Assembly: GCA_024403615.1 (NCBI GenBank)
Contig: JAKSRM010000001.1
Coordinates: 1 to 64,000 of the forward strand
Reading direction: 5' to 3'
Source of the DNA: Lachnospiraceae bacterium
Lineage (GTDB): Bacteria > Bacillota > Clostridia > Lachnospirales > Lachnospiraceae
DNA length: 64,000 nt
Part shown: in pieces, positions 53,278 through 61,405 of the stretch
Position numbering within the stretch: the stretch's first letter is position 1
Layout of the letters: every line of letters begins with the position of its first letter
Translations under genes and position numbers: made by a program
Notes under the pieces: model-generated
Databases searched by the model: none
What the model was told of the DNA's origin: nothing
Seen by the model: the letters and a program-made list of their open reading frames with translations, nothing else

Positions 53278-54480
53278 ATGAACGTTACAGAAAGATTTTT
53301 AAAGTACATTAGTTACGACACACAGTCAGACGAAAGCAGTAGCACGATTCCGTCCACAGCAAAGCAGAAGGTATTAGGACAGGTTCTAGCAGATGAATTA
53401 GCGGAAATGGGCCTTCAGGATGCTAGAATGGATGAATATGGATATGTTTACGCTTACCTTCCGGGAAACTGTGAAGGCGTTGCTCCAATGGGCCTGATTG
53501 CTCATATGGATACCGCTCCAGCAGAGAGCGGAACCGACATTAAACCGAGAATTATTCATTACGAAGGAGGAGACATTCAATTAAACGAAAAGGTTACAAC
53601 TACCGTAGAGCAGTTCCCAGCATTAAAGAAATATATTGGGGATGATTTGATCGTTACCGATGGAACCACTCTTCTTGGTGGAGATGATAAAGCAGGCGTA
53701 GCTGAGATTATGTGTGCGGTAGAATATTTCCTTCAGCATCCGGAAGTAAAACATGGAAAAATCTGTGTTGGATTTACTCCAGATGAAGAAATCGGCCGTG
53801 GCCCGGACAAATTTGATGTTGCCGGATTTGGCGCAGACTATGGTTACACCGTAGATGGTGGAGAAGTTGGCGGCATTGATTATGAAAACTTTAATGCAGC
53901 TTCTGCAAAAGTATCTTTCTATGGCTTAAGCGCTCATACCGGAGATGCTAAGGGCAAAATGATTAACGCTGGCAGAATCGCTTGTGAATTTGTTTCTATG
54001 CTTCCGGAAAATGAAATTCCAGAACGTACTTCTGGAAGAGAAGGCTTTATCCATCTGGATGCCATTAAAGGCTCTGTAACAGAAGCTTTCGTAGGAATGA
54101 TCATCCGTGACCATGACTGGGATAAATTTGTAGAGAAAAAAGAATTGGTTCAGAAAATCGCAGACCAGTTATGTGAAAAATATGGAGAAGGAACCGTAGT
54201 GGCAGAAGTAAAAGATACTTACTTCAACATGAAAGAAAAAATCCTTCCAAATATGTTCATCGTAGACAAGGCCATGGAAGCTTACCGCAAGAATGGCGTA
54301 GAACCTAAGAGCATGGCTATCCGTGGTGGTACCGATGGTGCAACTCTTTCCTTTACGGGACTTCCTTGCCCGAACATTTCTACCGGTGGTATGAACTGCC
54401 ATGGAATCCACGAAATGGTTTCTATTCAGGCAATGGAAAAAATGATTGATATTATTATCGACATTTGCAAGGCAGAATAA
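53278..54480 (+). CDS. pepT: Peptidase T
   Basis: A tripeptidase of the M20B family, 400 residues: HMDTAPAESGTDIKP with the first zinc ligand, GGDDKAGVAEIM with the bridging Asp, PDEEIGRG with the general base Glu, and a C-terminal NISTGGMNCHG with a His ligand. It removes N-terminal residues from tripeptides, matching the two peptide importers. ATG 53278 is seven bases after GGAGG; an in-frame upstream start would lie inside trmD. Confidence 0.95.
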   Translation: MNVTERFLKYISYDTQSDESSSTIPSTAKQKVLGQVLADELAEMGLQDARMDEYGYVYAYLPGNCEGVAPMGLIAHMDTAPAESGTDIKPRIIHYEGGDIQLNEKVTTTVEQFPALKKYIGDDLIVTDGTTLLGGDDKAGVAEIMCAVEYFLQHPEVKHGKICVGFTPDEEIGRGPDKFDVAGFGADYGYTVDGGEVGGIDYENFNAASAKVSFYGLSAHTGDAKGKMINAGRIACEFVSMLPENEIPERTSGREGFIHLDAIKGSVTEAFVGMIIRDHDWDKFVEKKELVQKIADQLCEKYGEGTVVAEVKDTYFNMKEKILPNMFIVDKAMEAYRKNGVEPKSMAIRGGTDGATLSFTGLPCPNISTGGMNCHGIHEMVSIQAMEKMIDIIIDICKAE

Positions 54481-54503
54481 GGGTCGAGAGGTTACAGACT
54501 ACT

Positions 54504-54986
54504 TTGAAAAATAGTGATTTATTGATAAATTCAACTCTTTGTTATCTGGAAAAAGACGGAAAATACCTGATGTTGTTCCGGAATAAAAAAGAGAACGATC
54601 CCTGTGAAGGAAAATGGGTCGGCATTGGCGGAAAATTTGAAGCTGGAGAAGACGCGGATGCATGCGTAAAACGTGAGGTATGGGAAGAAACCGGCCTTGT
54701 ACTTACGGATTACCATTTCCATGGCGTAGTTCACTTCTTATCCGATGAACTTCCAAACGAGGACATGTATCTTTATACTGCCTCTGGATGGGAAGGAAAG
54801 GACGAGTTAAAAGCAGAGGAATTTGACTGCAATGAAGGTACTTTGCAGTGGATTGAAAAAGAAAAAGTTTTGGATCTGAATTTATGGGAGGGAGATAAAT
54901 ATTTCCTGAAACCGTTAATTGAGGGAGCAGACAAAATTGAACTTACCTGTCAATACGAAGGCGATAAATTAGTAAAATATGAATAG
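54504..54986 (+). CDS. Nudix hydrolase (8-oxo-dGTP diphosphatase-like)
   Basis: A 160-residue protein with the complete Nudix box GGKFEAGEDADACVKREVWEE at about residues 41-61 in the usual spacing, and N-terminal INSTLCYLEKDGKYLMLFR as in MutT-type enzymes. I choose TTG 54504, with GAGAGG eleven bases upstream, since the family usually begins here; TTG 54465 inside pepT would give 173 residues. Substrate uncertain. Confidence 0.85.
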   Translation: MKNSDLLINSTLCYLEKDGKYLMLFRNKKENDPCEGKWVGIGGKFEAGEDADACVKREVWEETGLVLTDYHFHGVVHFLSDELPNEDMYLYTASGWEGKDELKAEEFDCNEGTLQWIEKEKVLDLNLWEGDKYFLKPLIEGADKIELTCQYEGDKLVKYE

Positions 54987-55012
54987 ATGATTCGTCATTT
55001 TAAGGAGAAAAA

Positions 55013-56038
55013 ATGCTTAGTTTTATTAATGATTATTGCGAAGGCGCAACACCGGAAATTTTAAAAAGATTAGAAGAAACCAACCTGATTAAGACCGTTG
55101 GTTATGGAGACGACGAGTATTGTGCCAGTGCTGCAGAGAAAATTAAAAAGGCTTGTGAATGTCCAGAGGCAGAGGTTTACTTTTTAACCGGTGGAACTCA
55201 GACCAACATGCTGACCATCGACTGTATGACCCGTCCTTATGAAGGAGTTGTGGCAACCGTAGAAGGTCATGTAAATACGCATGAAGCCGGCGCTATTGAA
55301 TATTCCGGCCATAAGGTACTGACCGTTCCTTCCCATGATGGAAAAATGTGGGCAGAAGACCTGAAACAGTATATCGTAAATTATTTCGCAGACTCCAGTG
55401 CAGAGCATATTGTAGAACCAGGCATCGTTTATATTTCTCATCCAACAGAATTGGGAACTCTTTATACCAAGGCAGAACTTCAGGCTCTTCGTGGGGTATG
55501 TACCGAATATAACATTCCACTGTATCTGGATGGCGCTCGTTTAGGCTACGGCCTTATGGCAGAAGGTACCGATGTTACCTTAAAAGATATTGCGGAATTA
55601 ACCGATGTATTCTATATCGGTGGAACGAAAGTCGGCGCTCTGTTCGGAGAAGCTTTGGTATTTACAAAGAAGAATATGCCTCATCGATTTAACACGAGAG
55701 TAAAACAGCATGGTGCAATGGTTGCCAAAGGAAGATTATTAGGTCTTCAGTTTGATACCTTATTTACCGATGATCTGTATCTTAAGATTGGCAAACATGC
55801 TATTGATGCTGCTGCTAGATTAAAAGAAGGCTTTAAAGAAAAAGGTTATGAATTTTTCATTGACTCTCCAACTAACCAGATTTTCGTTATCTTAAGTAAC
55901 GAAAAGAAAAAAGAACTGGAAGAAAAAGTTGTTTTCGGTTCCTGGGCAAACTTAGACGGCGACCGTACCGCAGTACGGTTCTGTACCAGCTGGGGAACGT
56001 CAATGGAAGATGTTGAAAAACTGATTGAGATTTTATAA
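55013..56038 (+). CDS. Threonine aldolase family PLP enzyme (beta-eliminating lyase)
   Basis: A 341-residue aldolase of the low-specificity threonine aldolase group, with FLTGGTQTNMLTID, HVNTHEAGAIEYSGH, PLYLDGARLGYGL holding the Asp that binds the pyridine nitrogen, and the PLP Lys206 in YIGGTKVGAL. It splits threonine or related 3-hydroxy amino acids to glycine and an aldehyde. AAGGAG upstream. It lies 26 bases after the Nudix gene and 12 bases before the thymidylate-synthase-like gene, whose folate partner could use glycine-derived carbon; this link is speculative. Confidence 0.88.
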   Translation: MLSFINDYCEGATPEILKRLEETNLIKTVGYGDDEYCASAAEKIKKACECPEAEVYFLTGGTQTNMLTIDCMTRPYEGVVATVEGHVNTHEAGAIEYSGHKVLTVPSHDGKMWAEDLKQYIVNYFADSSAEHIVEPGIVYISHPTELGTLYTKAELQALRGVCTEYNIPLYLDGARLGYGLMAEGTDVTLKDIAELTDVFYIGGTKVGALFGEALVFTKKNMPHRFNTRVKQHGAMVAKGRLLGLQFDTLFTDDLYLKIGKHAIDAAARLKEGFKEKGYEFFIDSPTNQIFVILSNEKKKELEEKVVFGSWANLDGDRTAVRFCTSWGTSMEDVEKLIEIL

Positions 56039-56050
56039 CAGGAGACAGAT

Positions 56051-56812
56051 ATGGACTGTGCAACAAAAGAATATTTAGTTGAAGGTGTAACCCTTCCGGA
56101 AGCGTACCATAACGCATTGAAGGCGCTGGAATCAAATAAGAATATTTATCCATGCGATGACTGGAACACGACCCAGAAAGAAATTTCTCTTACTCTTTAC
56201 GTAGAAGAGCCATTAAAGGAGCCTATGATCAGTAAGCTTTTTATTGGCGGTCCTACAGAGTTGGAGCAATACCGCCAAGAAATGTTGGACGGCATTCTGG
56301 ATTTTGAAGTCGAGCGTGGAAATTGGGCTTATACCTATCATCAGAGAATGGAAAAACAGTTTCCGTTTATCGTAAACGAACTGAAGAGAAATCCTTCCAG
56401 CCGGAGAGCAGTTATTTTAGTCCGGGATTGGGAGAAGGATGCTCCATCCGATGATCCGGCCTGCTTACAGCACATCCAGTATTTCATCCGTGACGGAAAG
56501 CTGCACTGCAAGGTTCTGTTCCGGTCCAATGATGCTTGTAAAGCTACCTACATGAACGCATTTGCTCTGATTATGCTTCAGAAACGTTTTGCCGATGAGT
56601 TAGGCGTTGAAATGGGAACTTACAGCCATCGTTCCAACAGCTTCCATTGCTACGAAAAGGACTTCGATATGCTGACCGGCTATGTGAAGAGAATCGAAGA
56701 AGCTACCGATGATTACGATATCTGCTTTGATTATGAAGACGGCTGGAAAGAAGATATGGAAGCAGCCAAAGCAGAAATTGCACAAAAAGTTGAAGAATTG
56801 AAGAATAGATAG
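56051..56812 (+). CDS. Thymidylate-synthase-superfamily protein, archaeal-like
   Basis: A 253-residue protein with the thymidylate synthase fold signatures: SRRAVI (117-122) with the phosphate Arg pair, PACLQHIQYFIRDGKLH with the nucleophile Cys138, FRSNDACKA (157-165) with the substrate Arg/Ser/Asp, N169 and SFHCYEKDF (197-205) with His and Tyr. The spacing DPACLQ and RSND resembles the archaeal thymidylate synthase/hydroxymethylase group more than ThyA (PPCH, QRSxD). It could be the main thymidylate synthase or a dCMP/dUMP hydroxymethylase. RBS GGAG. It ends at a terminator. Confidence 0.7.
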   Translation: MDCATKEYLVEGVTLPEAYHNALKALESNKNIYPCDDWNTTQKEISLTLYVEEPLKEPMISKLFIGGPTELEQYRQEMLDGILDFEVERGNWAYTYHQRMEKQFPFIVNELKRNPSSRRAVILVRDWEKDAPSDDPACLQHIQYFIRDGKLHCKVLFRSNDACKATYMNAFALIMLQKRFADELGVEMGTYSHRSNSFHCYEKDFDMLTGYVKRIEEATDDYDICFDYEDGWKEDMEAAKAEIAQKVEELKNR

Positions 56813-56831
56813 TATAATCTATCAGCAAGAG

Positions 56832-56861
56832 CACCCGGTCTTTTGCACCGGGTGTTTTGTT
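56832..56861 (+). terminator. Intrinsic terminator after the thymidylate-synthase-like gene
   Basis: CACCCGGT (56832-56839) pairs with ACCGGGTG (56847-56854), then TTTTGTT. Confidence 0.85.
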
Positions 56862-56889
56862 ATGTAAAAAGATTTTTTGGAGAAGTATT

Positions 56890-58257
56890 ATGAAAAAATA
56901 TGATGTTGTAATTATCGGAGCAGGACCTGGTGGTATTTTTTCAGCCTATGAATTGGCAAAAAAATCAAAATTAAAAATAGCCGTTTTGGAAGAAGGAATG
57001 ACTTTGGAAAAACGTCATTGTCCTATCGATGGCAAAAAGATTAAGTCCTGCATTAACTGCAAAACTTGCTCGATTATGAATGGCTTTGGAGGAGCAGGAG
57101 CGTTCTCCGATGGAAAATATAATATTACCAATGATTTTGGTGGAACCCTTCATGAGTACATTGGCAGGGAAAAAGCCCTAGAGCTTATGTACTACGTGGA
57201 TGATATTAATGTATCTCATGGTGGCCAGGGAACGACCATGTATTCCACTGCAGGAACGGAACTGAAGAAAATCTGCATGCAGAATAAGCTGACCCTTCTG
57301 GATGCGTCTGTTCGTCATCTGGGAACGGATATTAACTATATCGTTCTGGAAAACATTTATAACGAGCTGAAAGAGAAAGTAGACTTTTATTTCAATACTC
57401 CAGTAAGGAAGCTGAGAAAGACGAAAGCCGGCTTTGTTGCAGTTACCGATGAAGAAGAATATTCTTGCAAGAAATGTATTGTTTCCGTAGGAAGAAGCGG
57501 AAGCTCCTGGTTAGAAGAAGTATGTAATGATTTAGATATCAACACTTGCTCCAACCGAGTAGATATTGGTGTCCGTGTGGAATTGCCGGCGCCGATTTTC
57601 TCCCATATCACTGACGAACTTTATGAAAGTAAAATTGTTTACCGTACGGAAAAATATGAAGACAATGTCAGAACCTTCTGTATGAACCCAAGGGGAATCG
57701 TTGTAAACGAAAATACCAACGGCATTATTACGGTAAATGGTCACAGCTTCGAAGACGAATCGAAAAAGACGGAGAATACCAACTTCGCACTTTTGGTTTC
57801 CAAACATTTTTCGGAGCCTTTTAAAGACAGTATTCTTTATGCGGAAGGCATTGCGAAGCTTAGCAATATGTTAGGCGGCGGTGTTATTATCCAGCGATTT
57901 GGAGATCTGGAACGTGGAAGAAGAAGTACGGAAAAGAGAATTATGGAAGGAACGGTTCGTCCGACCCTTTCCGCAACTCCTGGTGATTTAAGTTTGGTTC
58001 TTCCAAAGCGTATTTTAGATGGAATTATTGAAATGATGTACGCTCTGGATAAAATTGCACCAGGTACAGCCAATGATGATACCTTACTTTATGGTGTAGA
58101 AGTAAAATTCTATAACATGGGCGTAGAAGTAGATAACAACCTTGAAACGAAATACCCAGGCCTTTATGTTATCGGCGATGGAAGCGGCGTAACTCACTCC
58201 CTTTCCCATGCATCCGCCAGCGGTGTATTTGTAGCAGATAAAATTATCGGAGAATAA
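56890..58257 (+). CDS. FAD-dependent dehydrogenase, COG2509 type
   Basis: A 455-residue flavoprotein with the dinucleotide-binding loop GAGPGG (10-15), a Cys cluster C44, C54, C57, C60 followed by NGFGGAGAFSDGKYN, and GLYVIGDGSGVTHSLSHASASG near the C-terminus. This set marks the uncharacterised FAD-dependent dehydrogenases of COG2509. Reaction unknown. The start at 56890 is chosen because GGAG lies eight bases upstream and the protein then starts at the Rossmann strand. The next gene begins immediately after. Confidence 0.87.
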   Translation: MKKYDVVIIGAGPGGIFSAYELAKKSKLKIAVLEEGMTLEKRHCPIDGKKIKSCINCKTCSIMNGFGGAGAFSDGKYNITNDFGGTLHEYIGREKALELMYYVDDINVSHGGQGTTMYSTAGTELKKICMQNKLTLLDASVRHLGTDINYIVLENIYNELKEKVDFYFNTPVRKLRKTKAGFVAVTDEEEYSCKKCIVSVGRSGSSWLEEVCNDLDINTCSNRVDIGVRVELPAPIFSHITDELYESKIVYRTEKYEDNVRTFCMNPRGIVVNENTNGIITVNGHSFEDESKKTENTNFALLVSKHFSEPFKDSILYAEGIAKLSNMLGGGVIIQRFGDLERGRRSTEKRIMEGTVRPTLSATPGDLSLVLPKRILDGIIEMMYALDKIAPGTANDDTLLYGVEVKFYNMGVEVDNNLETKYPGLYVIGDGSGVTHSLSHASASGVFVADKIIGE

Positions 58258-58258
58258 T

Positions 58259-59206
58259 ATGAATATTTATATTTTAGACCGAAATACATTAACCATTGGA
58301 GATCTGGATTTTTCTCCCATTGAAAAACTGGGAAAAGTTACCTGTCTGGATTCTATGACGGCAGAGGAAGTGGTTCTTGCATGCAAAGACGCAGACGTTC
58401 TGCTGATTAATAAACAAGACATTTCCAGAGAAATGATGGAGCAACTTCCAAACCTGAAATATATCGGAGTATTTGCAACCGGCTTTAATAATGTGGACAT
58501 TAAGGCAGCCAGAGAGTTGGGCATTGATGTTGTAAATGTTCCAGGCTACAGCACAGATGCAGTTGCACAGTTAGCGTTTTCCTTTATTTTTGCTTATACC
58601 ACCTCGTTGCAAGCCTATAACCAAGCCGTTCACGAAGGAAAATGGGTATATTCTCCGACCTTTGCCTTTTTCCCGTATCATCTTTCCGAACTTACGGGAA
58701 AAGTTTTAGGCATTGTAGGATTTGGAAATATTGCAAAGAAGGTGGCAAAAATCGGCGACGCCATTGGAATGCAAATAAAAATATATTCCAGAAGAAAATA
58801 TGACGATTGCCCGTATGAGCAGGTGGAGAAAGAAGAATTATTTAAAACTTCTGATTTCTTGACTTTGCATTGTCCATTAAATGAAGGAACTGCCAATCTG
58901 GTAAACGAAGAGACCTTAAAGCTGATGAAGAAAACAGCGTTTCTGGTAAACACCTCCCGTGGTGGCGTTGTAGACTCAAAAGCTTTGGCAGCAGCTTTGA
59001 ATGAAGAGAGAATTGCTGGCGCAGGAATTGATGTTCTGGTGAATGAACCTATGGATAAGGACGAACCTTTATATAAGGCGAAGAATTGTATGATTACGCC
59101 ACATATCGGTTGGGCTTGCAGTGAAACCAGAGCCCGTTTGGTGCTTTTGGTAGCGGATAATCTTTCTTCATGGATGAACGGAACTCCAAAGAATGTTGTA
59201 AATTGA
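58259..59206 (+). CDS. D-isomer specific 2-hydroxyacid dehydrogenase
   Basis: A 315-residue NAD-dependent enzyme: substrate domain with VFATGFNNVDIKAARELGI, NAD loop GFGNIA (154-159), catalytic Arg in NTSRGGVVD, Glu in LVNEPM and His in TPHIGWA. It reduces a 2-oxo acid to the D-2-hydroxyacid, perhaps glycerate or an aryl-lactate; the Ser-Arg following the basic Arg cannot be used to tell. ATG one base after the FAD enzyme's stop, with GGAGAA upstream, shows tight coupling to it. Confidence 0.92.
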   Translation: MNIYILDRNTLTIGDLDFSPIEKLGKVTCLDSMTAEEVVLACKDADVLLINKQDISREMMEQLPNLKYIGVFATGFNNVDIKAARELGIDVVNVPGYSTDAVAQLAFSFIFAYTTSLQAYNQAVHEGKWVYSPTFAFFPYHLSELTGKVLGIVGFGNIAKKVAKIGDAIGMQIKIYSRRKYDDCPYEQVEKEELFKTSDFLTLHCPLNEGTANLVNEETLKLMKKTAFLVNTSRGGVVDSKALAAALNEERIAGAGIDVLVNEPMDKDEPLYKAKNCMITPHIGWACSETRARLVLLVADNLSSWMNGTPKNVVN

Positions 59207-59217
59207 CGGGAAAAAAC

Positions 59218-60528
59218 ATGAAAAAACGTATTCAAAAAATAATCGGCCTTTTCTTAATTCTTTTGCTTATAATGCCTTTTGCTTTGGCAGCAGGAGCAAA
59301 GAATGCAAAGGCAGAAGAAATCATAGAAATCCATACCTATGAAGAACTGCTGCAGATGGCAGAACATCCGGAAGGCAGTTATGTTCTTGCGCAGGATATT
59401 GCTTGCGGAGAAAAAGAATGGATCCCAATTGACTTTTCCGGAACCTTTGATGGAAATGGACATGCGATTCTAAACTTAAGAACTACCTTGTGCGGAAAAA
59501 CTACGAGAACGACTTACGATGGGAACATGAAGGAATATGATACCTCCTTCGCAGGCCTGTTTAGCTGTCTGGAAAACGCAGAAGTATCCAACCTGAAATT
59601 GCTGGGTGTGAATATTGATATTATTACCGAAAATCCATGCTTTGCCGGAGCGATTGCGGGCTACATGGACAGCAGCACAATTTCGAATTGCGAAGTAGAG
59701 GGACGGGTTACCATTACCACTACAGGAAAAAGCTTTGGCACCGGTGGTATCGTTGGTTTTGGAAGTGGACGAATCGAATCATCCAAAGCAGATGTGACCT
59801 TAATCTGCGTGGATAAAGACGTGGAAGATAAAGACGAACAGTTTATGGGCGGAGCATATTCCAATGGTTATATTGACTTAACGGACAATGAAATCATTAT
59901 CAAAGGCTACGATTCCGACCATGGTTACGTTCATGATGGCGGCTTGGTAGGAATGTATATCCAGTACCAAGAGGAAGAGCATTACGGAGAAATTTCCGGA
60001 AATACGGTAGAAGGATTTATTACCTTCTATGAGGACAATGAAGACCGGAGAGCTTATTGCGAGGCTTATATTGGAGAAATTTTAGGTTGGGGCTTTGAAT
60101 ATGATGATGCCTTTGATTCCGAATATTTCAACAGAGATGAAATCTGGTTTGAAGACCTTTTAAGCGAATCTGGATATTATGAAGAGGATACCGACATTGA
60201 TCCAGCAGATTTAATATTATTGCCTCATACTTGCGAAAATGCGCAGTATGATACAACGGTTGTAGAAAGTACGGAAACCACCAACGGATATACCTTATAC
60301 ACTTGCAAAACCTGTGATTATTCCTATAAGGCAGACTATACCGTTTTAAAAGGAACTCCGACGCCGGAAATTCCAACAGAAGAATCCATACCAGAGCCAG
60401 AACCGGTACAGCCGGAACAGAGTGGCTCTCTAGTGAAACTAATTGTGATTATTGCAGCAATAGTAGTTATAATACTTATAATAATTATCGTTAGTATTGT
60501 TATAAAAAGAATAAAAAAATTGCATTGA
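59218..60528 (+). CDS. Secreted membrane-anchored GLUG-like repeat protein
   Basis: A 436-residue exported protein: signal peptide (1-33), then beta-helix-like repeats TFDGNGHAILNL, GLFSCLENAEVSNLKLLGV, GAIAGYMDSSTISNC and GGIVGFGSGRIESS, as in GLUG/IgA-protease-type modules of surface proteins. A Cys pair region (HTCENAQY, LYTCKTCDYSY) follows, then a Pro/Glu linker and one C-terminal membrane segment (about 405-428) with basic end. No LPXTG. I choose ATG 59218, since it gives a normal signal peptide; the reading from 59170 overlaps the upstream gene by 37 bases. Confidence 0.82.
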   Translation: MKKRIQKIIGLFLILLLIMPFALAAGAKNAKAEEIIEIHTYEELLQMAEHPEGSYVLAQDIACGEKEWIPIDFSGTFDGNGHAILNLRTTLCGKTTRTTYDGNMKEYDTSFAGLFSCLENAEVSNLKLLGVNIDIITENPCFAGAIAGYMDSSTISNCEVEGRVTITTTGKSFGTGGIVGFGSGRIESSKADVTLICVDKDVEDKDEQFMGGAYSNGYIDLTDNEIIIKGYDSDHGYVHDGGLVGMYIQYQEEEHYGEISGNTVEGFITFYEDNEDRRAYCEAYIGEILGWGFEYDDAFDSEYFNRDEIWFEDLLSESGYYEEDTDIDPADLILLPHTCENAQYDTTVVESTETTNGYTLYTCKTCDYSYKADYTVLKGTPTPEIPTEESIPEPEPVQPEQSGSLVKLIVIIAAIVVIILIIIIVSIVIKRIKKLH

Positions 60529-60569
60529 TATTTATACAACAATATGATATTTTATGTTGAGTATTAAAT

Positions 60570-60688
60570 ACAGAGTAGGTTATTGAGCGTCAAGTGCCGA
60601 CCGGAACGGGGAGATGTCCGGTGGACGAAGAATATGAGGATCACCAAAACGTATCATCATTTGCGGCTCATTAATCGCATCCCGCTGT
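60570..60688 (+). ncRNA. Tetrahydrofolate (THF) riboswitch aptamer
   Basis: The leader of the folate transporter gene follows the THF-I riboswitch layout: P1 ACAG (60570-60573) with CTGT (60685-60688), AGAGTAGG, a P2 strand GTTATTGAG pairing with CTCATTAAT, then GCGTCAAGTG, a GAACGGGGAGATGTCC element and GACGAA, and finally GCATCCCGCTG. These blocks match the known aptamer order as I remember it. It is followed by a terminator and a folT-type gene, exactly where THF riboswitches are found. Confidence 0.85.
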
Positions 60689-60703
60689 CCGTAGATTGGA
60701 CTT

Positions 60704-60745
60704 AACTCCTTTTTATTGCCGGCGGGCAAAGAAAGGAGTTTTTTT
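60704..60745 (+). terminator. Riboswitch terminator that also hides the ribosome binding site
   Basis: AACTCCTTT (60704-60712) pairs with AAAGGAGTT (60732-60740), followed by T5 running into the start codon. The right arm is also the Shine-Dalgarno site of the next gene, so the same hairpin could both end transcription and block initiation. Confidence 0.9.
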
Positions 60746-61309
60746 ATGAAAAAAATGACAGTCCTTAGTCTTTGCCTTTGTGCTGCGTGCATTGCACTTC
60801 ATATTATTCTGGAAGTATTTTGCGCAATTCGTATTGGCAACGACCTGAAAATTTCATTTGCAACTTTACCATTTGTTGTAGTTGCTCTTCTGTGTGGCCC
60901 GGTAGAAGGTCTTGTAACTGGACTGCTTGGCACCTTCTTAAGCCAGTTAATTACTTATGGCATCACCATCACCACACCATTCTGGATTATTCCAGGCGCT
61001 CTTCAGGGCTTAACCGCTGGATTAATTTTCTTGGCATTCAAGAGAAGAACAAAATTGGTTCCGATTGGCGTTACTTGCTTCGCATCCGGTTTAGTACTGG
61101 TTATCTTTAACTGGATTGCAAGCTATTTCGATGGAGTTGTATTCTTCAAGTACTGGACCATGGAAGTTTTAATTGGATTAATTCCGGTTCGTTTACTTGT
61201 TTGGCTTGGCCTTGCAGTTGTTTATACCATCGTATGTGTTCCAATCACAAAGGCTCTTTTGAAATCTTGCCCAGGCGGATTCCGTCAGAGAAAGAAAGCA
61301 CAGGCTTAA
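60746..61309 (+). CDS. folT: Folate-family ECF transporter S component
   Basis: A 187-residue membrane protein with about six helices, opening MKKMTVLSLCLCAACIALHII, then IRIGNDLKISFATLPFVVVALLCGP in two blocks and EGLVTGLLGTF, as in the FolT substrate-binding subunit of ECF transporters. The group delivers folate through a shared energising module (EcfAA'T), which is not encoded here. The THF riboswitch upstream supports folate specificity. The ATG at 60746 is used, because AAAGGAG lies seven bases upstream; an in-frame TTG at 60716 falls in the terminator loop. Confidence 0.88.
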   Translation: MKKMTVLSLCLCAACIALHIILEVFCAIRIGNDLKISFATLPFVVVALLCGPVEGLVTGLLGTFLSQLITYGITITTPFWIIPGALQGLTAGLIFLAFKRRTKLVPIGVTCFASGLVLVIFNWIASYFDGVVFFKYWTMEVLIGLIPVRLLVWLGLAVVYTIVCVPITKALLKSCPGGFRQRKKAQA

Positions 61310-61356
61310 TTTATAGTAAAATCGAATCTTTTTGAAAAAATAAAAAATGAATATAA

Positions 61357-61386
61357 AAAAGCAGCTGTCTTCCCACAGCTGCTTTT
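61357..61386. terminator. Bidirectional terminator between folT and lysR
   Basis: GCAGCTGT (61361-61368) and ACAGCTGC (61375-61382) form a perfect stem with CTTCCC loop; A-tract left and T-tract right serve both converging genes. Confidence 0.9.
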
Positions 61387-61405
61387 CTTTTTATATTCTG
61401 TGTAT

